A stretch of DNA of 64,000 nucleotides from positions 310,001-374,000 of the forward strand of contig JAIXYQ010000015.1 of the NCBI GenBank assembly GCA_027490145.1. The letters are read 5' to 3'. The position numbers were made by a program, and so were the translations under genes. Below are positions 7,166 through 15,092 of the stretch, piece by piece. Under the pieces are notes generated by a model. The model saw nothing but the letters and a program-made list of their open reading frames with translations, was not told the DNA's origin and ran no database searches. The first letter of the stretch is position 1. Every line of letters begins with the position of its first letter. Origin of the DNA: Planctomycetaceae bacterium (GTDB lineage Bacteria; Planctomycetota; Phycisphaerae; Phycisphaerales; SM1A02).

Positions 7166-8703
7166 GCGTGGGTGCGCCCTCGGCGCCGTCGGAGCCGCGC
7201 GGGGGACTCGCAGGGACCGCCGCGCGGGGAACGGGCCTCACCACGATCCAGGCGCTCGTCAACAAGTTGGCGACGGTCGTGTCGATGTGGGTGGTCGCGC
7301 TCGAGCTGGGGCCCGACGAGATCGCCATGGCCTCGGTCACGCTGGCGCTGGGCATCTACCTCGTCATCCTGCCGCCACTGACCCTGGGCGACGTGCTCGT
7401 GGCCCATCAGCGCCGATTCGACATCGTCGCGCCCGCCGCACAACGGATCGCGCTGGTGATCGGGTTCGCCACCGCGGCATTCATCGCGATCGCGGCACCC
7501 TTCCTCGCGAACTGGTACAGCCGGTATCCGACCGGGACCATGATGGCTCTGGTGTGGGTGCTCGCCCTGCGCCCGGTCGCCGATGCGCTCTGCCCCGTCG
7601 CACTGGCGAGCCTCCGGCGCGACTTCCGGTACGGCACCATCGCACTGACCGACGGGTCGATCCAGCTGCTGGCCACGTTGGCGACCGTCGCGATGGCCAT
7701 CGCCGGGGCCAGTGCGTTCTCGCTCGTCGTGCCGCAGGTCGTGGCGACCTTCCTCAAGGCGATCGTCTATTGGAAGGCTTCGGCCCCGCGGACCGGGCGC
7801 CCCCACCCGATTCCTGCCTGGGTCGATCGGGCCGTCACCAGGTCGATCGTGCGCGAGACCCTCCTGGCGGGATCCGCGCAGTACGCGCACAACATCGTCG
7901 TCGTGCTTCCGATCGTGATCCTCGGCTATTGCTCGACCGCGGATGAGACCGGCCTGTACTCGTTCGCCTTCATGCTGTCGGCCCAGGCGAACGGCTTGAT
8001 CGCTTCGCAGCTCGGTACGGTCCTGCAACCGATCTTCGGGCGCCTGGGCCACGACCCGCTGCGCCAGGCGCAGGCGTTCCTGAGGGTGCTGCGCACGATC
8101 GGTGCCGTTGCAGTCCCGATGACCCTCATCCAGGCGGCGTTGGCCCGGCCGCTCTTCGAGCTCGTGCTCGAGCCCAAGTGGGCGATGGCGATACCCGTCT
8201 TCGCCGTGCTCAGCGTGCTCGAAGGTTTCTACTTCGCGACCGCGCCAACGATGTCCCTGCTCCGCGCGCAGCGTCGCTTCGGTGCCTACTTCGGCTGGCA
8301 GGTGACGCACCTGGCGGTCGCGGCCGTCTCCTTCGCGCTGGTCGCGGTGGACCACGGTGCCATGGGGGTCGCCGTCGCGTCGCTCGCATGCTGGGGCCTC
8401 AGCCTCCCGACGGCCGTCTGGCTCTGTGGCCGTCCCACGCGACGCGGGGTGGCCGAATCGATCGGTGTCTTCACGGCTCCGTGGAGCGCGGCACTGCCGG
8501 TCGCATTGGGCACCTGGTGGCTGGGAAGCGTGCTCGTCGGGTGGGGGGATTGGGGCCGTACCCTGTCGCTCGGCCTCCTCGGGCCTGCGGCCTTCCTGGC
8601 ATGCATCCTGCTGACGCGATGGACACAACCTGCGGCGTGGGCCGACCTTCAGCCGATGATCGGGGGCGTGCTGCGGCGCCTACGCCCCGCACGAGCAGCA
8701 TGA
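7162..8703 (+). CDS. Lipid-linked oligosaccharide flippase (Wzx-like)
   Basis: The 513-residue protein is almost entirely hydrophobic, with about 12-14 membrane segments starting near residue 25. It fits the polysaccharide-biosynthesis/MOP (Wzx, MviN) exporter superfamily, which moves undecaprenyl-linked repeat units across the inner membrane. The ATG at 7162, overlapping the asnB stop by four bases, is chosen over an in-frame GTG at 7105 that would lie wholly inside asnB. Its own stop overlaps the next glycosyltransferase start in the same way. Family-level sequence motifs are weak in this superfamily, so the call rests on topology and context. Confidence 0.8.
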   Translation: MSVGAPSAPSEPRGGLAGTAARGTGLTTIQALVNKLATVVSMWVVALELGPDEIAMASVTLALGIYLVILPPLTLGDVLVAHQRRFDIVAPAAQRIALVIGFATAAFIAIAAPFLANWYSRYPTGTMMALVWVLALRPVADALCPVALASLRRDFRYGTIALTDGSIQLLATLATVAMAIAGASAFSLVVPQVVATFLKAIVYWKASAPRTGRPHPIPAWVDRAVTRSIVRETLLAGSAQYAHNIVVVLPIVILGYCSTADETGLYSFAFMLSAQANGLIASQLGTVLQPIFGRLGHDPLRQAQAFLRVLRTIGAVAVPMTLIQAALARPLFELVLEPKWAMAIPVFAVLSVLEGFYFATAPTMSLLRAQRRFGAYFGWQVTHLAVAAVSFALVAVDHGAMGVAVASLACWGLSLPTAVWLCGRPTRRGVAESIGVFTAPWSAALPVALGTWWLGSVLVGWGDWGRTLSLGLLGPAAFLACILLTRWTQPAAWADLQPMIGGVLRRLRPARAA

Positions 8704-9887
8704 GCCCCACGACCGACCATCCACGCCAGACGCGCGACGCGCGACCCCGCGTTGCCGTCGTCTATCACTTCTTCGCACACTACCGCGAGGCGGTGATCGG
8801 ACGGCTCGCCCGAAGTTCGCAGGCTCGCTTCACCTTCTTCGGAGACGATCACGACTACGAGAGTTCCATCAAGGCAGGCACGTTCGGCCCCGAGGTCGAC
8901 CATCGCCCGTGTCCCACGCGGACGTTGCGTGGGTCGTGGATGTGGCAGCCCGGGCTGGTTCGGGTGGCGGCATCGCGCGACTTCGACCAGCTGATCCTGC
9001 TGGGCAACGCCTATTGGCTCGCGACCTGGATCGGAGCGATCGTGGGACGGATCACCGGCAAGCGGGTCATGTTCTGGAGCCACGGCTTCCTGACGCCGCC
9101 CACGGGCATCAAGGGCTGGGTGCGAAGGGTGTTCTTCCACCTGCCGCACGTGCACCTCTTCTACGGTCGCCAGGCCAAGCACAATGCCGTCGCGCTGGGG
9201 TGGGATCCGGCCCGCATCCACGTGATCGGGAACAGCCTCGACCTTGACCGTCAGCAGCGGGCTCGCGCCACGGTCGGGAGCGAGGCCATCGCACGCTGCA
9301 GGCGCGAGCTCTTCGCTGAGCCGGGCTTGCCCACGGTGGTGTGTTCGTGCAGGTTGCAGCCGGCCAAGCGCCTAGACCTGCTGATCACGGCCCTCGCGCG
9401 CCTGCGCGCGGAAGGGATCCACGCCAATGCCCTGATCATCGGCGATGGTCCCGAGCGCGTGCGCCTGGAGTCCCTTGCCGCCGAGCACGGCGTGCCGGTG
9501 CACTTCGAGGGAGCGTGCTACGACGAGGATCGAATCGCGCTGCTCACCATGAGCTCGGACATCACCGTCTGCCCGGGATTCGTGGGGCTCACGGCCATCC
9601 AGAGCATGGCCTACGGGGTCCCGGTGATCACCAACACCCGCTCGAGCGAGGACGCTCCGGAGGTCGAGGCCATCGTGGCCGGCCTGACGGGTGACCTCTT
9701 CGAGGATGGCGACATGACCGACCTGATCCGTGTGATGCGGCCCTGGCTGGTCGACCGCACGGACCGCGCCGCCACGAGGGAGGCCTGCATCCGGATGGTC
9801 GAGCGGCACTGGTCGCCCGACTCGCAGCGGGCCGCCATCGAGCGCGCGGTGCAGGGACTGCCGGCCGACGATGGCGAATATCCTTGA
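8700..9887 (+). CDS. GT4-family glycosyltransferase (copy 1)
   Basis: This 395-residue protein has a GT-B fold. The N-terminal acceptor domain begins RVAVVYHFFAHYREAVI, and the C-terminal nucleotide-sugar domain contains RLQPAKRLDLLI, IIGDGPERVRLE and the segment GFVGLTAIQSMAYGVPVITN, where family 4 enzymes bind the donor phosphate. It should add one sugar to the lipid-linked repeat on the cytoplasmic side. The ATG at 8700 overlaps the flippase stop (ATGA); the frame stays open far upstream but that part is a shadow of the flippase gene. It is clearly related to the gene at 10468 (shared YHFF.HYR, HVIxNSLD, GDGPER and HFEGACYDE segments). Confidence 0.85.
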   Translation: MSPTTDHPRQTRDARPRVAVVYHFFAHYREAVIGRLARSSQARFTFFGDDHDYESSIKAGTFGPEVDHRPCPTRTLRGSWMWQPGLVRVAASRDFDQLILLGNAYWLATWIGAIVGRITGKRVMFWSHGFLTPPTGIKGWVRRVFFHLPHVHLFYGRQAKHNAVALGWDPARIHVIGNSLDLDRQQRARATVGSEAIARCRRELFAEPGLPTVVCSCRLQPAKRLDLLITALARLRAEGIHANALIIGDGPERVRLESLAAEHGVPVHFEGACYDEDRIALLTMSSDITVCPGFVGLTAIQSMAYGVPVITNTRSSEDAPEVEAIVAGLTGDLFEDGDMTDLIRVMRPWLVDRTDRAATREACIRMVERHWSPDSQRAAIERAVQGLPADDGEYP

Positions 9888-9907
9888 GCCATGAGGAGGC
9901 ACGAACC

Positions 9908-10471
9908 ATGATCCGTGACGTGATCGGTCGGGGAGGGCTCTTCCGATTCCTTCGGGGCCGACTGATGGCCTGGCGCCGTTGGCGGTTCCGCCTGCGGCAC
10001 GTCGCGCCCACCTTCTACATGGGGGCGCAGTGCACCGTGGAGCGTGACCTCGTCGCGGGTGAGTACTCGTTCATCAACCGTCGGTGCGTGCTGCAGCCGA
10101 AGGTCCGCCTGGGTCGCTACGTGATGTTCGGCTCCGAGGTTGCGGTGGTCGGAGGCGATCACCGTCCGGACCTCCCGGGCGTCCCGAACGTGTTCAGCGG
10201 CCGCCCGGAAATCCTCGAGACGGTCTTCGAGGACGACGTCTGGGTCGGCCACGGGGTGATCATCATGCAGGGGGTGAGGGTCGGTCGTGGCGCGATCGTC
10301 GCGGCCGGTGCCGTGGTCGTTCGTGACGTGCCGCCGTATGAAATCCACGGAGGCGTGCCCGCACGCAAGATAAGCGAGCGTTTCCCCGACCCGGTGGACC
10401 GCGCGAGGCACGATGCCATGCTCGACGGTCCCATCTACCGGGGCGAACTCGCCCGGCCTCAGCTCGGATGA
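9908..10471 (+). CDS. Hexapeptide-repeat O-acetyltransferase
   Basis: The 187-residue protein is a left-handed beta-helix acyltransferase of the WcaF/maltose-acetyltransferase type. Hexapeptide turns are visible from about residue 40 to 145 (VRLGRYVMFGSEVAVVGG, then VWVGHGVIIMQGVRVGRGAI). The loop GDHRPD contains the His expected at the active site, and the end VHGGVPARKI-like segment (IHGGVPARKISERF) is typical. The ATG at 9908 follows GAGGAGG at 9893-9899 and is preferred to the upstream TTG at 9884. It lies between two related glycosyltransferases, so it probably acetylates a residue they add. The acceptor is unknown. Confidence 0.8.
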   Translation: MIRDVIGRGGLFRFLRGRLMAWRRWRFRLRHVAPTFYMGAQCTVERDLVAGEYSFINRRCVLQPKVRLGRYVMFGSEVAVVGGDHRPDLPGVPNVFSGRPEILETVFEDDVWVGHGVIIMQGVRVGRGAIVAAGAVVVRDVPPYEIHGGVPARKISERFPDPVDRARHDAMLDGPIYRGELARPQLG

Positions 10472-11685
10472 CCGCCGTGGGAACGCGCCCACGCGTCGCC
10501 GTCGTCTACCACTTCTTCCCGCACTACCGTCGTGCCGTGGTCGAGGCACTCGCCGGGAGCACCGTCGCGGAGTTCACGTTCATCGGCGATGACCATGAGT
10601 ACCTCGGATCGGTGGAGCCGGCCGCGCTCGGCCCCGACGTGCGCTTCGAGCTTGCACCGACCCATCGCCTCGGTGGCACGTTCATGTGGCAGTGGAAGGC
10701 GTTCACCATCGCCTTCGACCGCCGCTTCGACACCCTCATCTTCCACCCGGTGCCGCACTGGCCCTGCACGTGGATGGGCGCCATCGCCGCACGCTTGATG
10801 GGCAAGCGCGTGCTCTTCTGGGGCCAGGCGCTGCTCGCGCCGCCCCGCGGCCTGAACGGCTTCGTCAGGCGTGCGCTCAACGCGCTCCCGCACGAACACC
10901 TGCTGTACGGGCGACGGGCCAAGGCCCTGCTGATGCAGCTCGGCTGGGATGCGTCGAAGCTGCACGTGATCCACAACAGCCTCGACTTCGTCCGGCAGTC
11001 CGCCCTGCGCGGCACCATCGACCACGACCGCCTGGTCAAGGTGCGTGAGGAGTTGTTCGGTGATGCGACGGTCCCCGTGGTGGCGTGCCCGTCGCGACTG
11101 ATCGCGATGCGCCGCCTCGATCTGCTCATCGATGCGCTTGCCCGGCTCGCCGCACGCGGACGCCGGGCGCACGTCCTGCTGATCGGTGACGGGCCCGAAC
11201 GGGCGCGGCTCGAGGCACGTGCCTCCGAGCTCGGGGTGCGCGCGCACTTCGAGGGTGCGTGCTACGACGAGGCGAGGCTGGCGGAGCTCATCATGGCCTC
11301 GAACGTGGTTGCTTCGCCCGGACGCGTCGGGCTGACCGTGATCCACGCGCTGACCTACGGCGTGCCCGTGGTGAGCCACTCCGATCCGAGCGATCAGGCG
11401 CCTGAGTGGGAGGCCATCGTGCCGGGGGTGTCGGGCGGTTACTTCGAGCCCGGCAGCGTCGAGGCCCTTGCGGACGCGCTCGACCCTTGGCTCGCACGCC
11501 CGATGGCCGACCCGGCCACCGCATCGGCCTGCAGGTCGGTCGTGGAGCGCTTCTGGAATCCGGGTTATCAGCGATGGGCCATCGAGCGCGCGGTTCTTGG
11601 CCGTCCCGCCGATGACCTGTTTGATCGTCGCGAAGAACCGATCCGGGACGATTCGCCGGAAGAGCGCGGGAGTCGTCAAGGTTAG
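10468..11685 (+). CDS. GT4-family glycosyltransferase (copy 2)
   Basis: This 405-residue GT-B enzyme is a diverged tandem paralogue of the gene at 8700. The two share the start RVAVVYHFFPHYRRAVV, the HVIHNSLD segment, LLIGDGPERARLEA and HFEGACYDEARL. Donor-site features are GRVGLTVIHALTYGVPVVSH. The start overlaps the acetyltransferase stop by four bases. The last 20 residues are charged and unlike copy 1. Two paralogues with an acetyltransferase between them suggest a duplicated module that adds two similar sugars. Donor and acceptor are not known. Confidence 0.85.
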   Translation: MTAVGTRPRVAVVYHFFPHYRRAVVEALAGSTVAEFTFIGDDHEYLGSVEPAALGPDVRFELAPTHRLGGTFMWQWKAFTIAFDRRFDTLIFHPVPHWPCTWMGAIAARLMGKRVLFWGQALLAPPRGLNGFVRRALNALPHEHLLYGRRAKALLMQLGWDASKLHVIHNSLDFVRQSALRGTIDHDRLVKVREELFGDATVPVVACPSRLIAMRRLDLLIDALARLAARGRRAHVLLIGDGPERARLEARASELGVRAHFEGACYDEARLAELIMASNVVASPGRVGLTVIHALTYGVPVVSHSDPSDQAPEWEAIVPGVSGGYFEPGSVEALADALDPWLARPMADPATASACRSVVERFWNPGYQRWAIERAVLGRPADDLFDRREEPIRDDSPEERGSRQG

Positions 11686-11725
11686 ACTCCTTCGCTGCCG
11701 ATGCAGGGGTGCTGATCGGGCCGTT

Positions 11726-11743
11726 CCCGACGCGCACGTCGGG
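11726..11743 (+). terminator. Small hairpin before capE
   Basis: CCCGAC (11726-11731) pairs with GTCGGG (11738-11743) around a 6-base loop, in the only gap of about 100 bases inside the cluster. There is no T-tract. It may mark a boundary between two transcription units or do nothing. Confidence 0.25.
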
Positions 11744-11787
11744 CACCTCGCGTGGCCCCTTCGGTATCGGACAGTCAGGGACCAGTC

Positions 11788-12822
11788 ATGCTCACCGGAA
11801 AAACCCTCCTCGTCACGGGCGGCACGGGCTCGTTCGGCAACGCCGTGCTTCGTCGATTCCTGAAGACCGACGTCGGTGAGATCAGGATCTTCAGCAGGGA
11901 CGAGAAGAAGCAGGATGATTGCCGCAAGCGCTACGCGAGCGACAAGCTGAAGTTCTACCTCGGCGACGTCCGTGATCCTGCCAGCGTGATGAACGTCATG
12001 CGTGGCGTGGACTACGTCTTCAGCGCCGCTGCGCTCAAGCAGGTTCCCAGCTGCGAGTTCTTCCCGCTCGAGGCGGTGAAGACGAACGTGCTCGGCATGG
12101 AGAACGTGCTCGAGGCCGCGCTCAACTGCGGCGTGCGCCGCGTGGTGTGCCTGAGCACCGACAAGGCGGTCTACCCCATCAACGCCATGGGTCTGTCCAA
12201 GGCGATGATGGAGAAGGTCATGGTGGCGAAGGCTCGGAACAACGCCGACGATCGGCAGGTGTTCTGCGGCACCCGCTACGGCAACGTGATGGCCAGTCGC
12301 GGCTCCGTCATCCCCCTGTTCGTGAAGCAAGTGCTCTCGGGGCAGCCCATGACCATCACGGATCCGTCGATGACGCGGTTCATGATGACGCTCGACGACG
12401 CAGTCGACCTGGTCATGTTCGCCTTCGACAAGGGGCGCAACGGTGACATCTTCGTGCAGAAGGCGCCTGCCGCCACGATCCACACGCTGGCGAGGGCCGT
12501 CGCCGAGCTCCTCGGTCGACCCGAGCACCCGATCAACGTGATCGGCACCCGTCACGGCGAGAAGGTCTACGAGGTGCTCTGCAGCCGGGAGGAAATGGCG
12601 AGTGCCGAGGACCTCGGCGACTTCTACCGTGTCCGTCCGGACATGCGTGACCTGAACTACGGCAAGTTCTTCGAGGAAGGGACCCCCCGGATCACCGAGG
12701 CCGGTGACTACAACTCGCACAACACCACCCGGCTCGACGTCGAGGGCATGAAGCAGTTGCTGCTCAAGCTCGAGTTCATGCGCGAGCTGCTGGCAGGGCG
12801 CCAGCCGGAATTGGTGGACTGA
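11788..12822 (+). CDS. capE: UDP-GlcNAc 4,6-dehydratase/5-epimerase CapE-like
   Basis: This short-chain dehydrogenase fold enzyme of 344 residues starts with the nucleotide-binding TGGTGSFG loop. The family's STDKAV segment contains Asp125 and Lys126. The usual YxxxK catalytic motif reads MxxxK (Met134, Lys138), as known for the CapE/FlaA1 inverting dehydratases. It converts UDP-GlcNAc to the 4-keto-6-deoxy talo sugar, step one of UDP-N-acetyl-L-fucosamine synthesis. The next two genes supply the remaining steps. The ATG at 11788 begins directly before the fold; a GTG 36 bases upstream is less likely. Confidence 0.88.
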   Translation: MLTGKTLLVTGGTGSFGNAVLRRFLKTDVGEIRIFSRDEKKQDDCRKRYASDKLKFYLGDVRDPASVMNVMRGVDYVFSAAALKQVPSCEFFPLEAVKTNVLGMENVLEAALNCGVRRVVCLSTDKAVYPINAMGLSKAMMEKVMVAKARNNADDRQVFCGTRYGNVMASRGSVIPLFVKQVLSGQPMTITDPSMTRFMMTLDDAVDLVMFAFDKGRNGDIFVQKAPAATIHTLARAVAELLGRPEHPINVIGTRHGEKVYEVLCSREEMASAEDLGDFYRVRPDMRDLNYGKFFEEGTPRITEAGDYNSHNTTRLDVEGMKQLLLKLEFMRELLAGRQPELVD

Positions 12823-12825
12823 CCC

Positions 12826-13938
12826 ATGCGGATCGCCGTCACGGGAAGCCGCGGCTTCATCGGCGCCAACATGGTCGTTCGTCTGCGTGAGCGGCCCGGG
12901 ACCGACATCCTCGAGATCCACCGGGGTGTCCCGTTCCCATCGCTCGATGGGATTGATGCGGTCGTCCACCTTGCAGGCGTCAACCGCCCGCCGGATCCGA
13001 GCGGGTTCATCGAAGGCAACGGCGCACTGACCGCTCGGCTCGCGGATGAGCTGCGGCGGACGGGCCGGCCCGTTCCGGTGATCCTCTCGTCGTCGACGCA
13101 GGCCGGCCTGGACAATCCCTACGGTGCGAGCAAGCGAGCCGCCGAGGAGGCTCTTCGCCAGTACGCCCGTGACTCCGGCGCCGACGTTCGCATCTACCGA
13201 CTCACCAACGTGTTCGGGAAGTGGGCCCGACCGAACTACAACTCGGCCGTGGCGACCTTCTGCCACAACACGGTCCACGGCATCCCGATCACCGTGCACG
13301 ATCCCGCTGCACCGCTGCGGTTGGTGTACGTCGACGACGTGTGTGATGCCTTCCTTGCCGATCTCGATGACTTCGCCGCCGATCGGCACAGCGCGGCGGA
13401 GTTCCGCGAGGCGGGCCCCACGTACCAGACCACCGTGGGTGAGGTCGCGTGCATGATCGAGGGCTTCAAGCGGTCCAGGAGCGAAGCGGCGGTGGATCGG
13501 GTGGGTGCCGGACTCTGCCGGGCGCTGTATGCGACCTACCTGAGCCACGTACCGCCGGCGGAATTCGCCTATCGACCTGTCCGGCACGTGGATCCGCGCG
13601 GCGAGTTCGCCGAGGTCGTCCGATCCGCCGACTCGGGCCAGGTCTCGTACTTCACGGCGCATCCCGGCGTGACGCGCGGCGGGCACTACCACCACACCAA
13701 GAACGAGAAGTTCCTCGTCCTTCGTGGACGTGCCCGGTTTCGGTTCCGCGACGTGCGGTCCGGGGCGACCCATGAACTCGAGGTCTCGGGCGCCGACCCG
13801 ACCGTCGTGGAGACGGTTCCTGGCTGGGCGCACGACATCACGAACGTCGGGGATGACGAACTGCTGGTCATGCTCTGGGCCAACGAGGCCTTCGACCGCG
13901 AGCGCCCCGACACCATTGCAGCGAGGCTGGGGCCATGA
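12826..13938 (+). CDS. capF: UDP-2-acetamido-2,6-dideoxy-talose reductase CapF-like
   Basis: The protein has 370 residues in two domains, as in Staphylococcus CapF. Residues 1-240 form an NAD(P)-dependent SDR with a [10 protein letters not shown] loop and the family hallmark HLAGVNRP. Residues about 255-365 form a cupin with [16 protein letters not shown], whose His residues bind metal. The cupin epimerises the CapE product and the SDR reduces the 4-keto group, giving UDP-N-acetyl-L-pneumosamine. It starts 3 bases after capE and overlaps capG by four bases (ATGA), a tight pathway operon. Confidence 0.88.
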   Translation: MRIAVTGSRGFIGANMVVRLRERPGTDILEIHRGVPFPSLDGIDAVVHLAGVNRPPDPSGFIEGNGALTARLADELRRTGRPVPVILSSSTQAGLDNPYGASKRAAEEALRQYARDSGADVRIYRLTNVFGKWARPNYNSAVATFCHNTVHGIPITVHDPAAPLRLVYVDDVCDAFLADLDDFAADRHSAAEFREAGPTYQTTVGEVACMIEGFKRSRSEAAVDRVGAGLCRALYATYLSHVPPAEFAYRPVRHVDPRGEFAEVVRSADSGQVSYFTAHPGVTRGGHYHHTKNEKFLVLRGRARFRFRDVRSGATHELEVSGADPTVVETVPGWAHDITNVGDDELLVMLWANEAFDRERPDTIAARLGP

Positions 13939-15071
13939 TCAACCGACTCAAGGTGATGACCATCGTTGGTACGCGACCCGAGATCATCCGATTGTCGCGC
14001 GTCATGGCCAGGCTCGATGAGCACTGCGACCACACCATCGTCCATACGGGGCAGAACTACGACTACGAGCTGAACCAGATCTTCTTCGAGGATCTCGGCA
14101 TCCGGGCCCCGGACCGGTTCCTCGAGGCCGCGGGCGGCAACGCCGCGGAAACCATCGGCAGGATCATCATCGCTGCCGATGCCGTGATGGCCGAACTCAA
14201 GCCCGATGCGGTGCTGGTGCTCGGCGACACGAACAGCTGCCTTGCCCTGCTTCCGGCCAAGCGTCGCAAGATTCCCACCTTCCACATGGAAGCCGGCAAT
14301 CGCTGCTTCGACCAACGCGTCCCGGAGGAGATCAACCGGCGCATCGTCGACCACATGGCGGACGTGAACCTGACCTACAGCGACATCGCCCGCGAGTACC
14401 TGCTTCGCGAGGGCCTGCCGGCGGACCTGGTGATCAAGACGGGCAGCCCGATGTGCGAGGTCCTCGCGCATTACGCCGACCGCATCCGGTCATCCGACGT
14501 CCTGCAACGGCTCGGGCTGGCCGAGGGGAGTTACTTCGTGGTCAGCGCGCACCGCGAGGAGAACATCGATGCCGAGGCGAACTTCGGGAGGTTGGTGACG
14601 ATCCTCAATGCCGTGGCCGAGCGATTCGGCGAGCCGGTGATCGTGTCCACCCACCCCCGGACCCGCAAGCGCGCCGAGGCGTCCGGCGCCGTCTTCCACC
14701 CCGGTGTCAGGCTGCTGAAGCCCCTTGGTTTCTCCGACTACGTGCACCTCCAGTCACGGGCACGGGCGGTCCTGTCCGACAGCGGCACGATCACCGAGGA
14801 GTCCTCCATCCTCAACTTCCCCGCGCTGAACATCCGCGAGGCCCATGAGCGCCCCGAGGGCATGGAGGAGGCGTCCGTGATCATGACCGGCCTCAACTGC
14901 GATCGGGTCCTGCAGGGCCTGGACGTGCTTGCGTCACAGCCGCGCGGCGGCCAGCGCTTGCTCCGACCGGTTGCGGACTACTCGATGCCGAACGTCTCCG
15001 ACAAGGTGCTCCGGATCATCCTGGGTTACACCGACTACGTGCGACGGGTCGTGTGGCGGCAGTACGCCTGA
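13935..15071 (+). CDS. capG: UDP-sugar 2-epimerase CapG-like
   Basis: This 378-residue enzyme is a non-hydrolysing UDP-N-acetylhexosamine 2-epimerase (WecB/CapG/FnlC family). Family segments include [14 protein letters not shown] at the N-terminus, [47 protein letters not shown] and [10 protein letters not shown]. Together with CapE and CapF it completes UDP-N-acetyl-L-fucosamine, here by epimerising UDP-L-PneNAc at C2. A WecB role for UDP-ManNAc is the alternative, but the conserved capEFG order favours FucNAc. Length is normal for the family. Confidence 0.88.
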   Translation: MINRLKVMTIVGTRPEIIRLSRVMARLDEHCDHTIVHTGQNYDYELNQIFFEDLGIRAPDRFLEAAGGNAAETIGRIIIAADAVMAELKPDAVLVLGDTNSCLALLPAKRRKIPTFHMEAGNRCFDQRVPEEINRRIVDHMADVNLTYSDIAREYLLREGLPADLVIKTGSPMCEVLAHYADRIRSSDVLQRLGLAEGSYFVVSAHREENIDAEANFGRLVTILNAVAERFGEPVIVSTHPRTRKRAEASGAVFHPGVRLLKPLGFSDYVHLQSRARAVLSDSGTITEESSILNFPALNIREAHERPEGMEEASVIMTGLNCDRVLQGLDVLASQPRGGQRLLRPVADYSMPNVSDKVLRIILGYTDYVRRVVWRQYA

Positions 15072-15092
15072 ACGGCCCCCGGGACCACGACG

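Noticed and set aside
10459..13833. A 1124-codon open frame on the minus strand
   Set aside because: It lies opposite the second GT4 gene, capE and capF, which have clear family motifs. Its product is His/Arg/Asp-rich with no domain, as expected from an antisense frame in high-GC coding DNA.
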